NCBI GenBank assembly: GCA_002067095.1
Contig: MVQD01000067.1
Location: 1-50,071 of the forward strand
From: Methanoregulaceae archaeon PtaB.Bin056
Lineage (GTDB): Archaea > Halobacteriota > Methanomicrobia > Methanomicrobiales > Methanospirillaceae
Length of the DNA stretch: 50,071 nt
Direction: 5' to 3'
Shown here: piece after piece, positions 16,722 through 25,096 of the stretch
Numbering within the stretch: the first letter of the stretch is position 1
Layout: every line of letters begins with the position of its first letter
The notes under the pieces: generated by a model
The model's database searches: none
Told to the model about the DNA's origin: nothing
The model's input: only the letters and a program-made list of their open reading frames with translations
Translations under genes and position numbers: made by a program

Positions 16722-17771
16722 TCACCGGTAAGAAGCGACCGTCTCAAAGATCTTCTCCCTGATAGAAGAGGGGGAGTGGCCGAGCAGGTACGCCATGAAC
16801 ATCGCACCGCCCGCACCCATTCCTTCCTTGACTTCCCCTATGCAGTACCGGGCAAGGCCAGAGTGCCCGAGATCCCCGAATCCCGGGTCCACGTAAACCA
16901 CATCGGCCCCGATGCTCTGTGCAATCTCGGAAAAATTCGCGGACGGGTCATCCCTGACATAGACAGTCGTTGCCACCAGGGGGAGGGGAATGCCCATGGC
17001 CTTCATCACTGCCGCCACGGCAAGCATCTGCGTGCCCCCTGCCAGCACCATCTGGCGGGTGCAGGTGCTTCCCAGTCCCGCGCACAGGGCGATCATCGGG
17101 TCCCCGCAGCACCTGATGATGTCCAGGGGTGACCGCACACTCTCTGCTTCGATCCTGCGGGACACTGCGTCCCACACCTCTTCCTTCATCCTGACGGGGT
17201 TCTCTACGAAACTGGAGCTGACCCTAGCAGGGTACCCGAGCGAACGAAGGACACAGAGTGCCGTGGTGGTCCCCCCGGGGACACACTCGCCCACCACCAG
17301 CAGATCGCACCAGCGGGATAAAAATTCCCCAAGCGACCGGCCGGACTGGTAGAGGTCCCGTGCGAGTGGCACCGCGTCCATGAACCGGGGATCATTCCCG
17401 GGCTCACCGTACACATCCATGCACGGCACAGTGGGGCGAAAAGAGAGCCCGGCATTGATGAAGAGGGCCTTTGTCCCGCAAAGTTCCATGATTGAGCGGG
17501 TAATTGACGCAGGAGTGGGACAACCGGTAGGAGTATCGGGCCTCGCCGGCATACTGGTGATCGAACCCCTCGCAATCAGTTCCGCATCGAGGATCGGGGT
17601 GAGGAGCGTCTTCTCAGGGCTTGGCCCGGCCCCCGAGATGCCCGGTACCACGGAGAGCACCGTATTTGCAAGGATGCTGCAGAAGAGGGGTCGTTCTGCA
17701 GCGATGCCTGGATCTTTCGAGAGAAACGCCATGCCACGCACTCTTCCTAACCATCGGTACTGTGGATCCAT
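16722..17771 (-). CDS. cobT: CobT-like nicotinate-nucleotide phosphoribosyltransferase family protein
   Basis: The protein matches the archaeal CobT-related family (TIGR00303 type): PGISGAGPSPEKTLLTPILDAELI near the N-terminus, a TPTGCPTPASIT turn, GGTTTALCVL, CCGDPMIALCAG, and the C-terminal AGGTQMLAVAAVM. CobT activates the lower-ligand base to its alpha-ribotide in cobamide synthesis. The neighbouring cobZ-like and cobS genes run divergently and support this role. The start is uncertain: ATG at 17771 (349 residues) or at 17732 (336 residues), the latter leaving about 15 residues before the conserved RPLFCSIL. Confidence 0.8.
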   Translation of the reverse strand: MDPQYRWLGRVRGMAFLSKDPGIAAERPLFCSILANTVLSVVPGISGAGPSPEKTLLTPILDAELIARGSITSMPARPDTPTGCPTPASITRSIMELCGTKALFINAGLSFRPTVPCMDVYGEPGNDPRFMDAVPLARDLYQSGRSLGEFLSRWCDLLVVGECVPGGTTTALCVLRSLGYPARVSSSFVENPVRMKEEVWDAVSRRIEAESVRSPLDIIRCCGDPMIALCAGLGSTCTRQMVLAGGTQMLAVAAVMKAMGIPLPLVATTVYVRDDPSANFSEIAQSIGADVVYVDPGFGDLGHSGLARYCIGEVKEGMGAGGAMFMAYLLGHSPSSIREKIFETVASYR

Positions 17772-17850
17772 CAACCTAGCGCTTGACCAGAACGAGTGGC
17801 AACCCTGATAATCCCGGAAACGAGACTGTGTGAGAAGAAGGATACCTGTC

Positions 17851-18285
17851 ATGTTCGAGATCGGTCAACGGTTGCAACAGAAAGGGGCCGGGATGGAAGA
17901 GATTGTCGGCGCGGCAATGGAGCTCTATGTCCCCCACGGCGTCTCGGCAGGGGAAGCCAGGGTAGTGATCAGGCGAATGATCGAGAAGTACATGGAGGAC
18001 CCGAACGTCGCGTCCCTCCTCCTCGGTGCAGTCCTGCTTGAAGACGAGCTCTACTGGAAACGTGTCGACTCGGAGATCAAGGACGACCCCGTCTTCCTCC
18101 TCTCCGACGAGATCATCGGGATGGCGATCGCAGAGTGCATTGGCGGCACCTACGCCCGCTTCGAGTTTACCCGTTACGACCAGAAAAAGCCCGGCATCCT
18201 TGGCTCGCTCGGCCCGTTCCTCGACGATGCCGTGGCCGGCCTCATCGCCGGATGCACCTCCAGGTTCTACAGCGAATGCCACTGA
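17851..18285 (+). CDS. cobZ: CobZ-like alpha-ribazole-phosphate phosphatase (PgpA fold)
   Basis: The 144-residue protein resembles the PgpA (phosphatidylglycerophosphatase A) fold as found in archaeal CobZ, which replaces CobC and removes phosphate from alpha-ribazole-5'-phosphate in cobamide assembly. Features include an N-terminal helical part, the LLSDEIIGMAIAECIGGTYA segment and DDAVAGLIAG. It overlaps cobS by 10 nt and faces away from the cobT-like gene, so the cobamide role is well supported by context. The ATG at 17851 has GAAGGA 8 nt upstream; a GTG at 17830 would add seven residues. Confidence 0.78.
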   Translation: MFEIGQRLQQKGAGMEEIVGAAMELYVPHGVSAGEARVVIRRMIEKYMEDPNVASLLLGAVLLEDELYWKRVDSEIKDDPVFLLSDEIIGMAIAECIGGTYARFEFTRYDQKKPGILGSLGPFLDDAVAGLIAGCTSRFYSECH

Positions 18286-18992
18286 ATGCGGTCATCGCAC
18301 TGCTCCAGTTCACCACGGTCCTCCCCCTCGGAAGAACCCGGGACTTCTCCGCGTTTGCGAGGCGATCGTGGATATACCCCCTCGCAGGATACGTGGTGGG
18401 GGGAATTGCGGCTGCTGCAGTCTTCTTTATCGGCCAGCCGCTCGTTGCCGGCGCCGTTGCCCTTGGGCTCCTCTACCTTTTGACCGGGTGCAACCACCTC
18501 GACGGCCTCATGGATTTTGGCGACGGCCTGATGGCCCATGGTGGAAGGGAGAGGAGACTGAGGGCGCTCTCCGACCGGCAGATCGGTACAGGCGGGATGG
18601 CGATGGCAATTGTCATCTCGATGATCTCGTTCTCGTCGCTCGCCTCGGCCCCGTGCCTCCCCTGTGCCATTGTCATTGCCGAGGTGGGCGGAAAATTCTC
18701 CATGGCGTTTCTCTCAACATTCGGTAAACCCTTCCGTGAAGGCCTCCACTCGTCAATCCAGTCCCATTCAAAGCCATATTTCCCGGTCCTCGCCGCCATC
18801 CTGTGCACTCCGCTCGTGTTCCTCCCCGTTACCCCCATCTCCCTTGCGATGTCGGCTGTCATGATGATCGCCTGCCCCGCTCTCCTCCTTGCGGTCTCGA
18901 ACAGGCTCTTTGGAGGAGTGAACGGCGACGTGACGGGGGCCGGCAACGAGATCACGAGGGCTGCAATCCTTGCCGTGCTCTGCCTGATCTAG
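18276..18992 (+). CDS. cobS: cobalamin-5'-phosphate synthase CobS
   Basis: This 238-residue, mostly hydrophobic protein carries the CobS active-site signature NHLDGLMDFGDGLM with the following RRLRALSDRQIGTGG. It joins adenosylcobinamide-GDP to alpha-ribazole (or its phosphate) at the membrane, the last step of cobamide assembly. Five to six membrane segments can be seen. The ATG at 18276 gives MPLNAVIALLQFTTVLPLG, the family start, and overlaps the end of cobZ. Methanogens need the product as corrinoid cofactor for methyltransferases. Confidence 0.93.
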   Translation: MPLNAVIALLQFTTVLPLGRTRDFSAFARRSWIYPLAGYVVGGIAAAAVFFIGQPLVAGAVALGLLYLLTGCNHLDGLMDFGDGLMAHGGRERRLRALSDRQIGTGGMAMAIVISMISFSSLASAPCLPCAIVIAEVGGKFSMAFLSTFGKPFREGLHSSIQSHSKPYFPVLAAILCTPLVFLPVTPISLAMSAVMMIACPALLLAVSNRLFGGVNGDVTGAGNEITRAAILAVLCLI

Positions 18993-19014
18993 CCAGGACG
19001 CACACCTTTTTCCC

Positions 19015-19935
19015 ATGCCGGACGCAGTATACTGCATGCGCAGGGAGAATATCATTCACATGAAGGGAGGGGTGATCACCGAGAGAGACCCTGGGTACTG
19101 CACCATCCGCACCAGGATCCCCGCGGGGGTCGTGACGAGCGCAATGCTCCGGGGGATTGCGGATATCGCGGATTCCTGCAGGGCGCCCCACATCCATCTC
19201 ACCACCAGGCAGACCATCGAGATACCCCGGGTCGATCCCGGCCTGCTGGACGAGATCTCGCGCTCCCTTGCAGAGAACGGGACGCCGATTGGTTCCGAGA
19301 GGGACGAGGTGGTGAATATCACCGCCTGCCCGGGCATCGAGCGGTGCATATTCGCAAATATCGACTCGATCTCGCTTGCAAAAGAGATCGACGCCCGCCT
19401 CTTCGGGCGGGAGATGCCGGTCAAAGTCCGTATCGCAATCTCTGCATGCCCGAACGCATGCACAAGCCCCATGCTCAACGAGATCGGCATCACCGGCCGG
19501 ATCCAGCCCATCCGGACTCCCGGCGTCTGCACCGGCTGCGGGACGTGCGTTGAATTCTGCAAGGAAGAGGCCATCTCCATCAAGAAAGGAATATCAGTCC
19601 TTGACCCCGCCAGGTGCGTCCAGTGCGGCACCTGCATCCGGTCGTGCCCCTTCCACCTTCTCAAGTCGTCTGGTGAGCACTACCTCATCTCCGTCGGGGG
19701 GAGGAGGGGAAGGCACCCGAGTATCGGGCGGGAACTCATCACCGTGAACTCCCCTTCAGCGGCGGCCGATGTCGTCGAGAAGGTAGTGCAGTGGGTCTAC
19801 CGACGCGCCTGGAGCGGGAGGCTCCTCTCCGAGCAGCTCGATGAGCTGCAGTTTGAGAAGTTCAGGGAAGAGATCATGAGCCAGATCCCGGCCTCCTCAG
19901 TCTTTGGGGCAGGAGAGGTGGATCAAAGTCTGTAA
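19015..19935 (+). CDS. small siroheme reductase-like protein with two 4Fe-4S ferredoxin motifs
   Basis: The protein resembles a half-size nitrite/sulfite reductase. The N-terminal part has HLTTRQTIEI; TACPGIERC and SACPNAC supply the four cysteines for a siroheme-linked 4Fe-4S cluster. A bacterial-type ferredoxin insert (CTGCGTCVEFC and CVQCGTCIRSC) follows at about 177-222. Methanogens encode several such small Dsr-like proteins related to the C-terminal half of F420-dependent sulfite reductase; their substrate is unproven. The start may be 19015 or the ATG at 19060, which has GGGAG upstream and matches the MKGGVI family opening. Lying 22 nt after cobS, it may be co-transcribed with it. Confidence 0.82.
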   Translation: MPDAVYCMRRENIIHMKGGVITERDPGYCTIRTRIPAGVVTSAMLRGIADIADSCRAPHIHLTTRQTIEIPRVDPGLLDEISRSLAENGTPIGSERDEVVNITACPGIERCIFANIDSISLAKEIDARLFGREMPVKVRIAISACPNACTSPMLNEIGITGRIQPIRTPGVCTGCGTCVEFCKEEAISIKKGISVLDPARCVQCGTCIRSCPFHLLKSSGEHYLISVGGRRGRHPSIGRELITVNSPSAAADVVEKVVQWVYRRAWSGRLLSEQLDELQFEKFREEIMSQIPASSVFGAGEVDQSL

Positions 19936-20225
19936 CGAGGCCGGAATCCCTGGTTTTTGTCATCTGCACATTCGATAGCGGATCCGTCCCGGACAAGCTG
20001 GTTAAACTGGAGGGCAGCGGTCATCAGCGCATCATCGGAGGCCGAACCCCTCTTCATCCCCTTTTGTACCTGCTCCTGGGGGGCAGGATACATGCGTGGA
20101 CCGACCTTGATCCCCTTGCAGTGTTCGCAGAACGCACATTTTGTATATACGGACACCTCTCCTGTGGCGCATTCCACCGTGGCGCGGTTGCCGTTCGCAT
20201 CCTTGGTCATCGAAAGGGTCTTCAT
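19923..20225 (-). CDS. small cysteine-motif protein, unknown function
   Basis: I do not recognise this 100-residue protein beyond a general resemblance to small methanogen proteins. It has a compact CAFCEHC motif (residues 30-36), which could hold a metal, plus C19 and a later lone Cys; there is no signal peptide or membrane segment. A GGAAG stretch lies just upstream of the ATG. Its end overlaps the end of the siroheme reductase-like gene by 13 nt, tail to tail. It is divergent from the EF-1alpha gene. Confidence 0.65.
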   Translation of the reverse strand: MKTLSMTKDANGNRATVECATGEVSVYTKCAFCEHCKGIKVGPRMYPAPQEQVQKGMKRGSASDDALMTAALQFNQLVRDGSAIECADDKNQGFRPRYRL

Positions 20226-20343
20226 GCTTCCGGAAGGGGTTTTATCCCGTCACCGATATGATTCTGTCGATAATATCACGGTTTCTGGCGAAATCGCCCA
20301 GAATACGGTCAATCGAAACGATTAATATGGATCCCTTTCCAAT

Positions 20344-20397
20344 ATTTTATACTCGTATAAATGGGCTGAACTCTGACAGGCTCATTTTTATCGGAGG
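20344..20397 (+). promoter_or_regulatory. EF-1alpha promoter and ribosome-binding site
   Basis: An AT-rich TATA-type element (TTTTATACTCGTATAAATGG, about 20345-20364) lies some 45 nt upstream of the gene, and GGAGG at 20393-20397 is 6 nt before the ATG. Both are strong, as expected for a highly expressed gene. Confidence 0.6.
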
Positions 20398-20403
20398 AAT
20401 GAC

Positions 20404-21681
20404 ATGGCAGCTGAAAAGCCTCACATGAATCTGGCGGTTATCGGACACATCGACCATGGGAAATCTACCACGGTCGGAAGGCTTATGTTCGAGACCGGGA
20501 CCGTCCCCGCGCACATCATCGAGGGATACCGCAAGGAGGCCGAAGCCAAGGGCAAGGCCACGTTCGAGTTCGCATGGGTCATGGACAACCTGAAGGAAGA
20601 GCGTGAGAGGGGTATCACCATCGATATCGCCCACAAGCGTTTCGACACTCCCAAGTTCTACTTCACCGTCGTAGACTGCCCCGGGCACAGGGACTTTGTA
20701 AAGAACATGATTACCGGCGCTTCGCAGGCAGATGCGGCCATCCTGGTCGTCGCAGCCCCCGACGGGGTCATGGAGCAGACCAAGGAGCACGTGTTCCTGG
20801 CAAGGACGCTCGGAATCGGGCAGCTCATCGTCGCCATCAACAAGATGGACGCAGCAAAGTACGACCAGAAGCGCTTCGAAGAGGTAAAGAAAGACCTCTC
20901 GGCCCTGATGCAGATGGTCGGCTACAAGCCTTCCGAGACACTCTTCATCCCGATCAGCTCCCTCGCAGGTGCAAACATCTCCAAGAAGAGCCCCGACACC
21001 CCGTGGTATACCGGCCCGACTCTCCTTGAGGCCCTTGATACTCTGAAAGAACCCGAGAAACCGGTGGACAAGCCCCTGCGCCTGCCCATCCAGGACGTAT
21101 ACAGTATCAGCGGCATCGGCACTGTGCCGGTGGGCCGTGTCGAGACAGGCATCATGAAGAAGGGGATGAAGGTCTCCTTCATGCCGGCCAACAAGGAGGG
21201 AGAGATCAAGTCCATCGAGATGCACCACGAGGAGATCCCCCAGGCCCTTCCCGGCGACAACGTAGGTTTCAACGTGCGGGGCATCGCCAAAGGCGACCTC
21301 CGCCGCGGTGACGTCTGCGGACCCGTCGAGGCCCCTCCCACCGTTGCAGACGAGTTCACCGCCCAGATCGTGGTGCTCCAGCACCCCAGCGCCATCACCG
21401 TGGGATACACCCCGGTCTTCCACTGCCACACCACCCAGACCGCCTGCACCTTCATCGAGCTGAAGAAGAAACTCGACCCGAGGACAGGACAGACCAAGGA
21501 GGAGAACCCCACGTTCATCAAGACCGGCGATGCGGCCATCGTCCAGGTCAAGCCGTCCAAACCGATGGTGATCGAGAACGTGAAGGAGCTCCCCCAGCTG
21601 GGAAGGTTTGCGATCAGGGACATGGGCTCGACCATTGCAGCGGGGATGTGCATCGCCATCACCCCGAAGCAGATGCGGTGA
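20404..21681 (+). CDS. tuf: translation elongation factor 1-alpha
   Basis: The 425-residue GTPase has G1 GHIDHGKST, switch [10 protein letters not shown] and G4 NKMD, then the two beta-barrel domains (VGRVETG; the [14 protein letters not shown] and KPSKPMVIE segments). It delivers aminoacyl-tRNA to the ribosome. The order EF-1alpha then S10 is standard in archaea. The start has GGAGG 6 nt upstream. Confidence 0.98.
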   Translation: MAAEKPHMNLAVIGHIDHGKSTTVGRLMFETGTVPAHIIEGYRKEAEAKGKATFEFAWVMDNLKEERERGITIDIAHKRFDTPKFYFTVVDCPGHRDFVKNMITGASQADAAILVVAAPDGVMEQTKEHVFLARTLGIGQLIVAINKMDAAKYDQKRFEEVKKDLSALMQMVGYKPSETLFIPISSLAGANISKKSPDTPWYTGPTLLEALDTLKEPEKPVDKPLRLPIQDVYSISGIGTVPVGRVETGIMKKGMKVSFMPANKEGEIKSIEMHHEEIPQALPGDNVGFNVRGIAKGDLRRGDVCGPVEAPPTVADEFTAQIVVLQHPSAITVGYTPVFHCHTTQTACTFIELKKKLDPRTGQTKEENPTFIKTGDAAIVQVKPSKPMVIENVKELPQLGRFAIRDMGSTIAAGMCIAITPKQMR

Positions 21682-21712
21682 ACCGCATCCGTGATATTGT
21701 TGGTGAGCACCC

Positions 21713-22021
21713 ATGCAGAAAGCCAGAATACGCCTTACAGGGACGGATTTCAAGAAAGTTGAGATGGTTTGCGATCGTATCCGCGAGATCGCAGAGCGCA
21801 CTGGCGTGAATCTGGCTGGACCGATTCCGCTTCCCACCAAGCGCCTGGTCATCCCTATCCGAAAGAGCCCCGATGGAGAAGGCACTGCAACCTGGGACCG
21901 GTGGCAGATGCGCGTGCACAAGAGACTCATCGATATCGACGCAGACGAGCGGGCACTCCGCCAGCTGATGCGCACGCAGGTCCCAAAGGACATAGGTATC
22001 GAGATCGTCCTCGAAAGTTGA
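21713..22021 (+). CDS. rpsJ: 30S ribosomal protein S10
   Basis: The 102 residues are a complete archaeal S10 ([48 protein letters not shown]). It lies 31 nt behind the EF-1alpha gene with GGTGAG before the ATG, in the conserved archaeal streptomycin-type operon tail. Confidence 0.98.
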   Translation: MQKARIRLTGTDFKKVEMVCDRIREIAERTGVNLAGPIPLPTKRLVIPIRKSPDGEGTATWDRWQMRVHKRLIDIDADERALRQLMRTQVPKDIGIEIVLES

Positions 22022-22031
22022 GGGGAGCGGT

Positions 22032-23681
22032 TTGACCGCAGCCGGCATTGCTCAGAGAATCCGGCCCTTCTTCTCCTTTCACACGTTATTTTTCCTTATA
22101 CTTCTGGGAGGGTTTCTCCTCCGGTTCATATGCCTTGACCTCAAGCTTCTCCACCACGACGAGGCAATACACGCCTGGTTTGCCTATGAGCTGGTGACCA
22201 AGGGGGCCTACGTATATGACCCGATGTACCACGGGCCGCTCCTCTACTACCTTACGGCGGGAATGTTCTTTGTCTTCGGCCAGTCCGACCTTATCGCCCG
22301 GCTCCTGCCTGCACTATTCGGGACCGCCATCATTCCCCTCGTATATGCAATTTACCGTCTGGGCTACCTCGATCGATGCCAGGCGCTCATCGCCGCGCTC
22401 TTCATTGCCGTCTCCCCAGACCTGGTGTACTTCTCCCGGTTCCTCCGCCACGACATATTCCAGCTCTTCTTTTCGGTGCTGGTACTGGTCGCATTGCTCG
22501 CGTACCTGGAGAGAGGAAAGATGCGGTACGCACTTCTCGCGGGGCTCGCCATCGGCGGCGGGATGTGCCTCAAGGAGGACATGCCACTCTTTTTGGTCAT
22601 CATCGCGGTCTTTGGCCTCTTTCTTCTCTGGAAGAGGCCGGTTCCCATCCCCCGCACGTGGATGCGTGATACCCTGCTCTCGGTTCTTCTCGCGGTGGGG
22701 ATCATGGCCGTGTTCTACTCCTCGTTCGGGGTCCATCCCGAGATCCTCCTTACAGGGCTGGAAAAAGCATATACCCACTGGGCTGCCATGCACGGGATGT
22801 GCCGCATATGCGGCCCATGGTTCTTTTATATCCTGCTCTTCCTCCTCTACGAGGTGCCGATCTTCATCCTGGCCCTCTTTGGGGTGATCCAGTTCGCAGA
22901 CCGGCATAATCCCGTCCCCTCCTGGATTGCGCGTGCCAAGGCATTCCTCGCAGCACGTCGAAATGCCGGCGAGGGGGAGCACTCGCCGGTCTCCCGGGCA
23001 TCTTTTATCCCCGCCGCGTGGAACAAGAAGGAGCTCTTCTTCCTCTTCTGCATCATCTGGTTCCTCGCGGCACTGGCTGCCTATGCCTACATCGGGGAGA
23101 AAGTGCCATGGCTTATCATCCACCAGCTCCTCCCCGCAATCTTCATCTCCGTCTACCTGATGGGAAGGAAGAAGGCAGTCTTTGCACTGGCCGGATGCAT
23201 CTTCCTGCTCCTTTTGACCTGGCACGTCGCGTTCATCCCGGCCGACGTGAACGAGCCGATCGTCCAGGTGCAGAACTCCGAGGACATGAGGCTCGTAATG
23301 GCGCTGATCGATGTATCGGACTCCGTGGCGGTCGCTTCAGAGAACTACTGGCCGCTCCCCTGGTATTACCGGGGCGAAGGCTGGTCAAGGATGCACTTTT
23401 ACGGAAAGATCGTGGACGAGGGGACGATCTACAGCGTGGACCCCGACATGGTGATCACCCATGACCAGGCCAGTTTTGTCTCGCTTGCCGGGTACGAGAA
23501 GCACACGTTCAAACTCTCCTACTGGTTCTCGATATATGATAACGAGAACAGGCTCCCCGAGTATTACGTAATGCGGGACGGGAAGATGGGGAGCATCAAC
23601 ATCGACGTCTTCACAAAACCCGGCCTCTACGAGAAGGCAGGGATCAGCCTTCCCTTCACGCCCTATCCCTCGATCTCATAA
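22032..23681 (+). CDS. Agl23-type membrane glycosyltransferase-like protein (TIGR03663 family)
   Basis: The 549-residue protein resembles GT39/PMT-type membrane glycosyltransferases. It has an early luminal HHDEAIHAWFAYEL motif after the first membrane helix, a second YHGPLLYYL motif, about ten hydrophobic helices and a soluble C-terminal domain. The family, called flippase-activity-associated Agl23, goes with archaeal protein glycosylation. It starts at TTG (22032), with GGGGAG 5 nt upstream and only 10 nt after rpsJ. The DUF2298 membrane protein at 29.3 kb is its usual genomic companion. A 7-bp hairpin, CGAGGGA/TCCCTCG at 23721-23739, lies downstream. Confidence 0.85.
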   Translation: MTAAGIAQRIRPFFSFHTLFFLILLGGFLLRFICLDLKLLHHDEAIHAWFAYELVTKGAYVYDPMYHGPLLYYLTAGMFFVFGQSDLIARLLPALFGTAIIPLVYAIYRLGYLDRCQALIAALFIAVSPDLVYFSRFLRHDIFQLFFSVLVLVALLAYLERGKMRYALLAGLAIGGGMCLKEDMPLFLVIIAVFGLFLLWKRPVPIPRTWMRDTLLSVLLAVGIMAVFYSSFGVHPEILLTGLEKAYTHWAAMHGMCRICGPWFFYILLFLLYEVPIFILALFGVIQFADRHNPVPSWIARAKAFLAARRNAGEGEHSPVSRASFIPAAWNKKELFFLFCIIWFLAALAAYAYIGEKVPWLIIHQLLPAIFISVYLMGRKKAVFALAGCIFLLLLTWHVAFIPADVNEPIVQVQNSEDMRLVMALIDVSDSVAVASENYWPLPWYYRGEGWSRMHFYGKIVDEGTIYSVDPDMVITHDQASFVSLAGYEKHTFKLSYWFSIYDNENRLPEYYVMRDGKMGSINIDVFTKPGLYEKAGISLPFTPYPSIS

Positions 23682-23720
23682 GAAAATTTTTTGTTGTGCC
23701 CATGTCGCCGGCCACAGTAT

Positions 23721-23739
23721 CGAGGGAAGTTGTCCCTCG
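23721..23739 (+). terminator. hairpin downstream of the Agl23-type gene
   Basis: CGAGGGA (23721-23727) pairs perfectly with TCCCTCG (23733-23739) around a 5-nt loop, 40 nt past the stop; a T7 run follows near 23763. It probably marks the 3' end of the transcript. Confidence 0.45.
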
Positions 23740-23954
23740 CGGCATTTCCCATCCCCGTATATTTTTTTCCGATCAACTCTCTTCCATGAATACGAAACAA
23801 ATTCCCTTCAGAAATCAACCCGAGGGCTGATACCCCCCAAAAGACTTCTCTTCTCCAATTTGGAAACGCATACACTATCCAGTCACAAGGGGAACCTGGA
23901 GTCGTATTTTAAAAACACCAAAAAGCCATAAAAAGAGGTGGGGAAAAGAGGTTC

Positions 23955-25091
23955 TCAGCCCAGCTCGTCCCATTTCCGGCGGCGGCGGAAGAGGAGGAGC
24001 GCGATCACGGCAACGACCGCGATTACCGCCACCACTATAATTATGACGATCCCGCCTGCGAGGACACCGGCAAACATGGTGCCCACTGCCGCGAGGGGAT
24101 TTGCATCGAGCTGCTCTTTCAGCTTGAGGGCCTCTGCGAGAGCCTCGTCTGCTTTCACCCTGGCATCGTTTGTTTTACTCACCGCCAGGTCGTATTCTTT
24201 TTTGGAGAGCTCGTCTTTTGCCGCGCTGACAAGGTTTGCGGCATTGTCATAGGCCAGGATGATCGGGGTGAGGCGGGGATCGGAGCTCATGCTCCTGTTC
24301 ACCCTGAAATCGGTGATAAGGGCATTCGCCTGGCCGATGACCGCGTCCACGTCATTGATACTCTTTTGTATCCCCAGTTCCCTGGCAAGCACCTCTGCCT
24401 CGGCGATCGCCGCGTTGGCGGCGTTCAACGACTGCTGGGCCCTGGTGTAGTCAGAGGCGGTTTCTGCGTTGTGGATTGCGGAACTTGCCTCGGTGAATTT
24501 CTGCTCGACCGATGAGACATCAACGCCTGATGCAATGAGGTGGTCAATCTGCCCCCTGACCGCGGAGAGCGTTTCCTTTGCCTGCCTGATGGAGGCCCCA
24601 ATCTGGGCTGGGTTGATCACCATCTTCTTCTTTACCACCTCTGAACTCGTGATCTTTGCACCCCTGCTGTCAAGCTCCCTCACTGCAATGACGATCTTCT
24701 CTTCGGAGCCACTTACGGTAGGTGCAAGCCCCTCCATGGTCACTTTCATGGAGAGTTCACGCTTTGAAGGGTAAGAGAGGAGCCAGCCGTTGATATTGAT
24801 GTTCTGGCCGACTTCGGTCTTGGATGGATTCTCGATCCCATCCAGCACGATCGCATAGGTCCAGCTTGGGCTGGCCATCTCGCTTGCAAGCTGCAGGCTG
24901 TTCGCATCATCGAACGTATACCCTCCGCTGGCAGGGAAGTTGATGATAAAGGTTGACCTGACCTGGGTCTGCCCTGAGACAAGGTCCGTTGAGGGCGTGA
25001 TGGCGATGTTACCAACCGATATTGCTGCAACGCCCTGTATCAAAAGACAGAGAAGGGCGATGAATGTCACACACTTCCAGTAGCTCCTCAT
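23955..25091 (-). CDS. secreted coiled-coil protein with C-terminal membrane anchor
   Basis: I cannot name this 378-residue protein. It has a signal peptide (about residues 1-25, ending GVAA), a beta-rich domain (about 26-165), a long Ala/Glu/Lys-rich part that looks like coiled coil (about 170-325), a single C-terminal membrane helix rich in Ile/Val/Ala (about 332-366) and a short tail FRRRRKWDELG in the cytoplasm. The ATG at 25091 has GAGTGA upstream; a GTG at 25100 overlaps the CetZ stop. It is the immediate downstream partner of the CetZ gene and probably translationally coupled. Oligo-T tracts follow its end. Confidence 0.8.
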   Translation of the reverse strand: MRSYWKCVTFIALLCLLIQGVAAISVGNIAITPSTDLVSGQTQVRSTFIINFPASGGYTFDDANSLQLASEMASPSWTYAIVLDGIENPSKTEVGQNININGWLLSYPSKRELSMKVTMEGLAPTVSGSEEKIVIAVRELDSRGAKITSSEVVKKKMVINPAQIGASIRQAKETLSAVRGQIDHLIASGVDVSSVEQKFTEASSAIHNAETASDYTRAQQSLNAANAAIAEAEVLARELGIQKSINDVDAVIGQANALITDFRVNRSMSSDPRLTPIILAYDNAANLVSAAKDELSKKEYDLAVSKTNDARVKADEALAEALKLKEQLDANPLAAVGTMFAGVLAGGIVIIIVVAVIAVVAVIALLLFRRRRKWDELG

Positions 25092-25096
25092 GAATA

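Noticed and set aside
20347-21993. A 548-codon frame opposite EF-1alpha and S10.
   Set aside because: It is the antisense shadow of two certain genes, typical of GC-rich DNA with strong codon bias.
22314-23225. A 303-codon antisense frame within the Agl23-type gene.
   Set aside because: Its charge-rich, low-complexity translation is the shadow of hydrophobic helices on the other strand.
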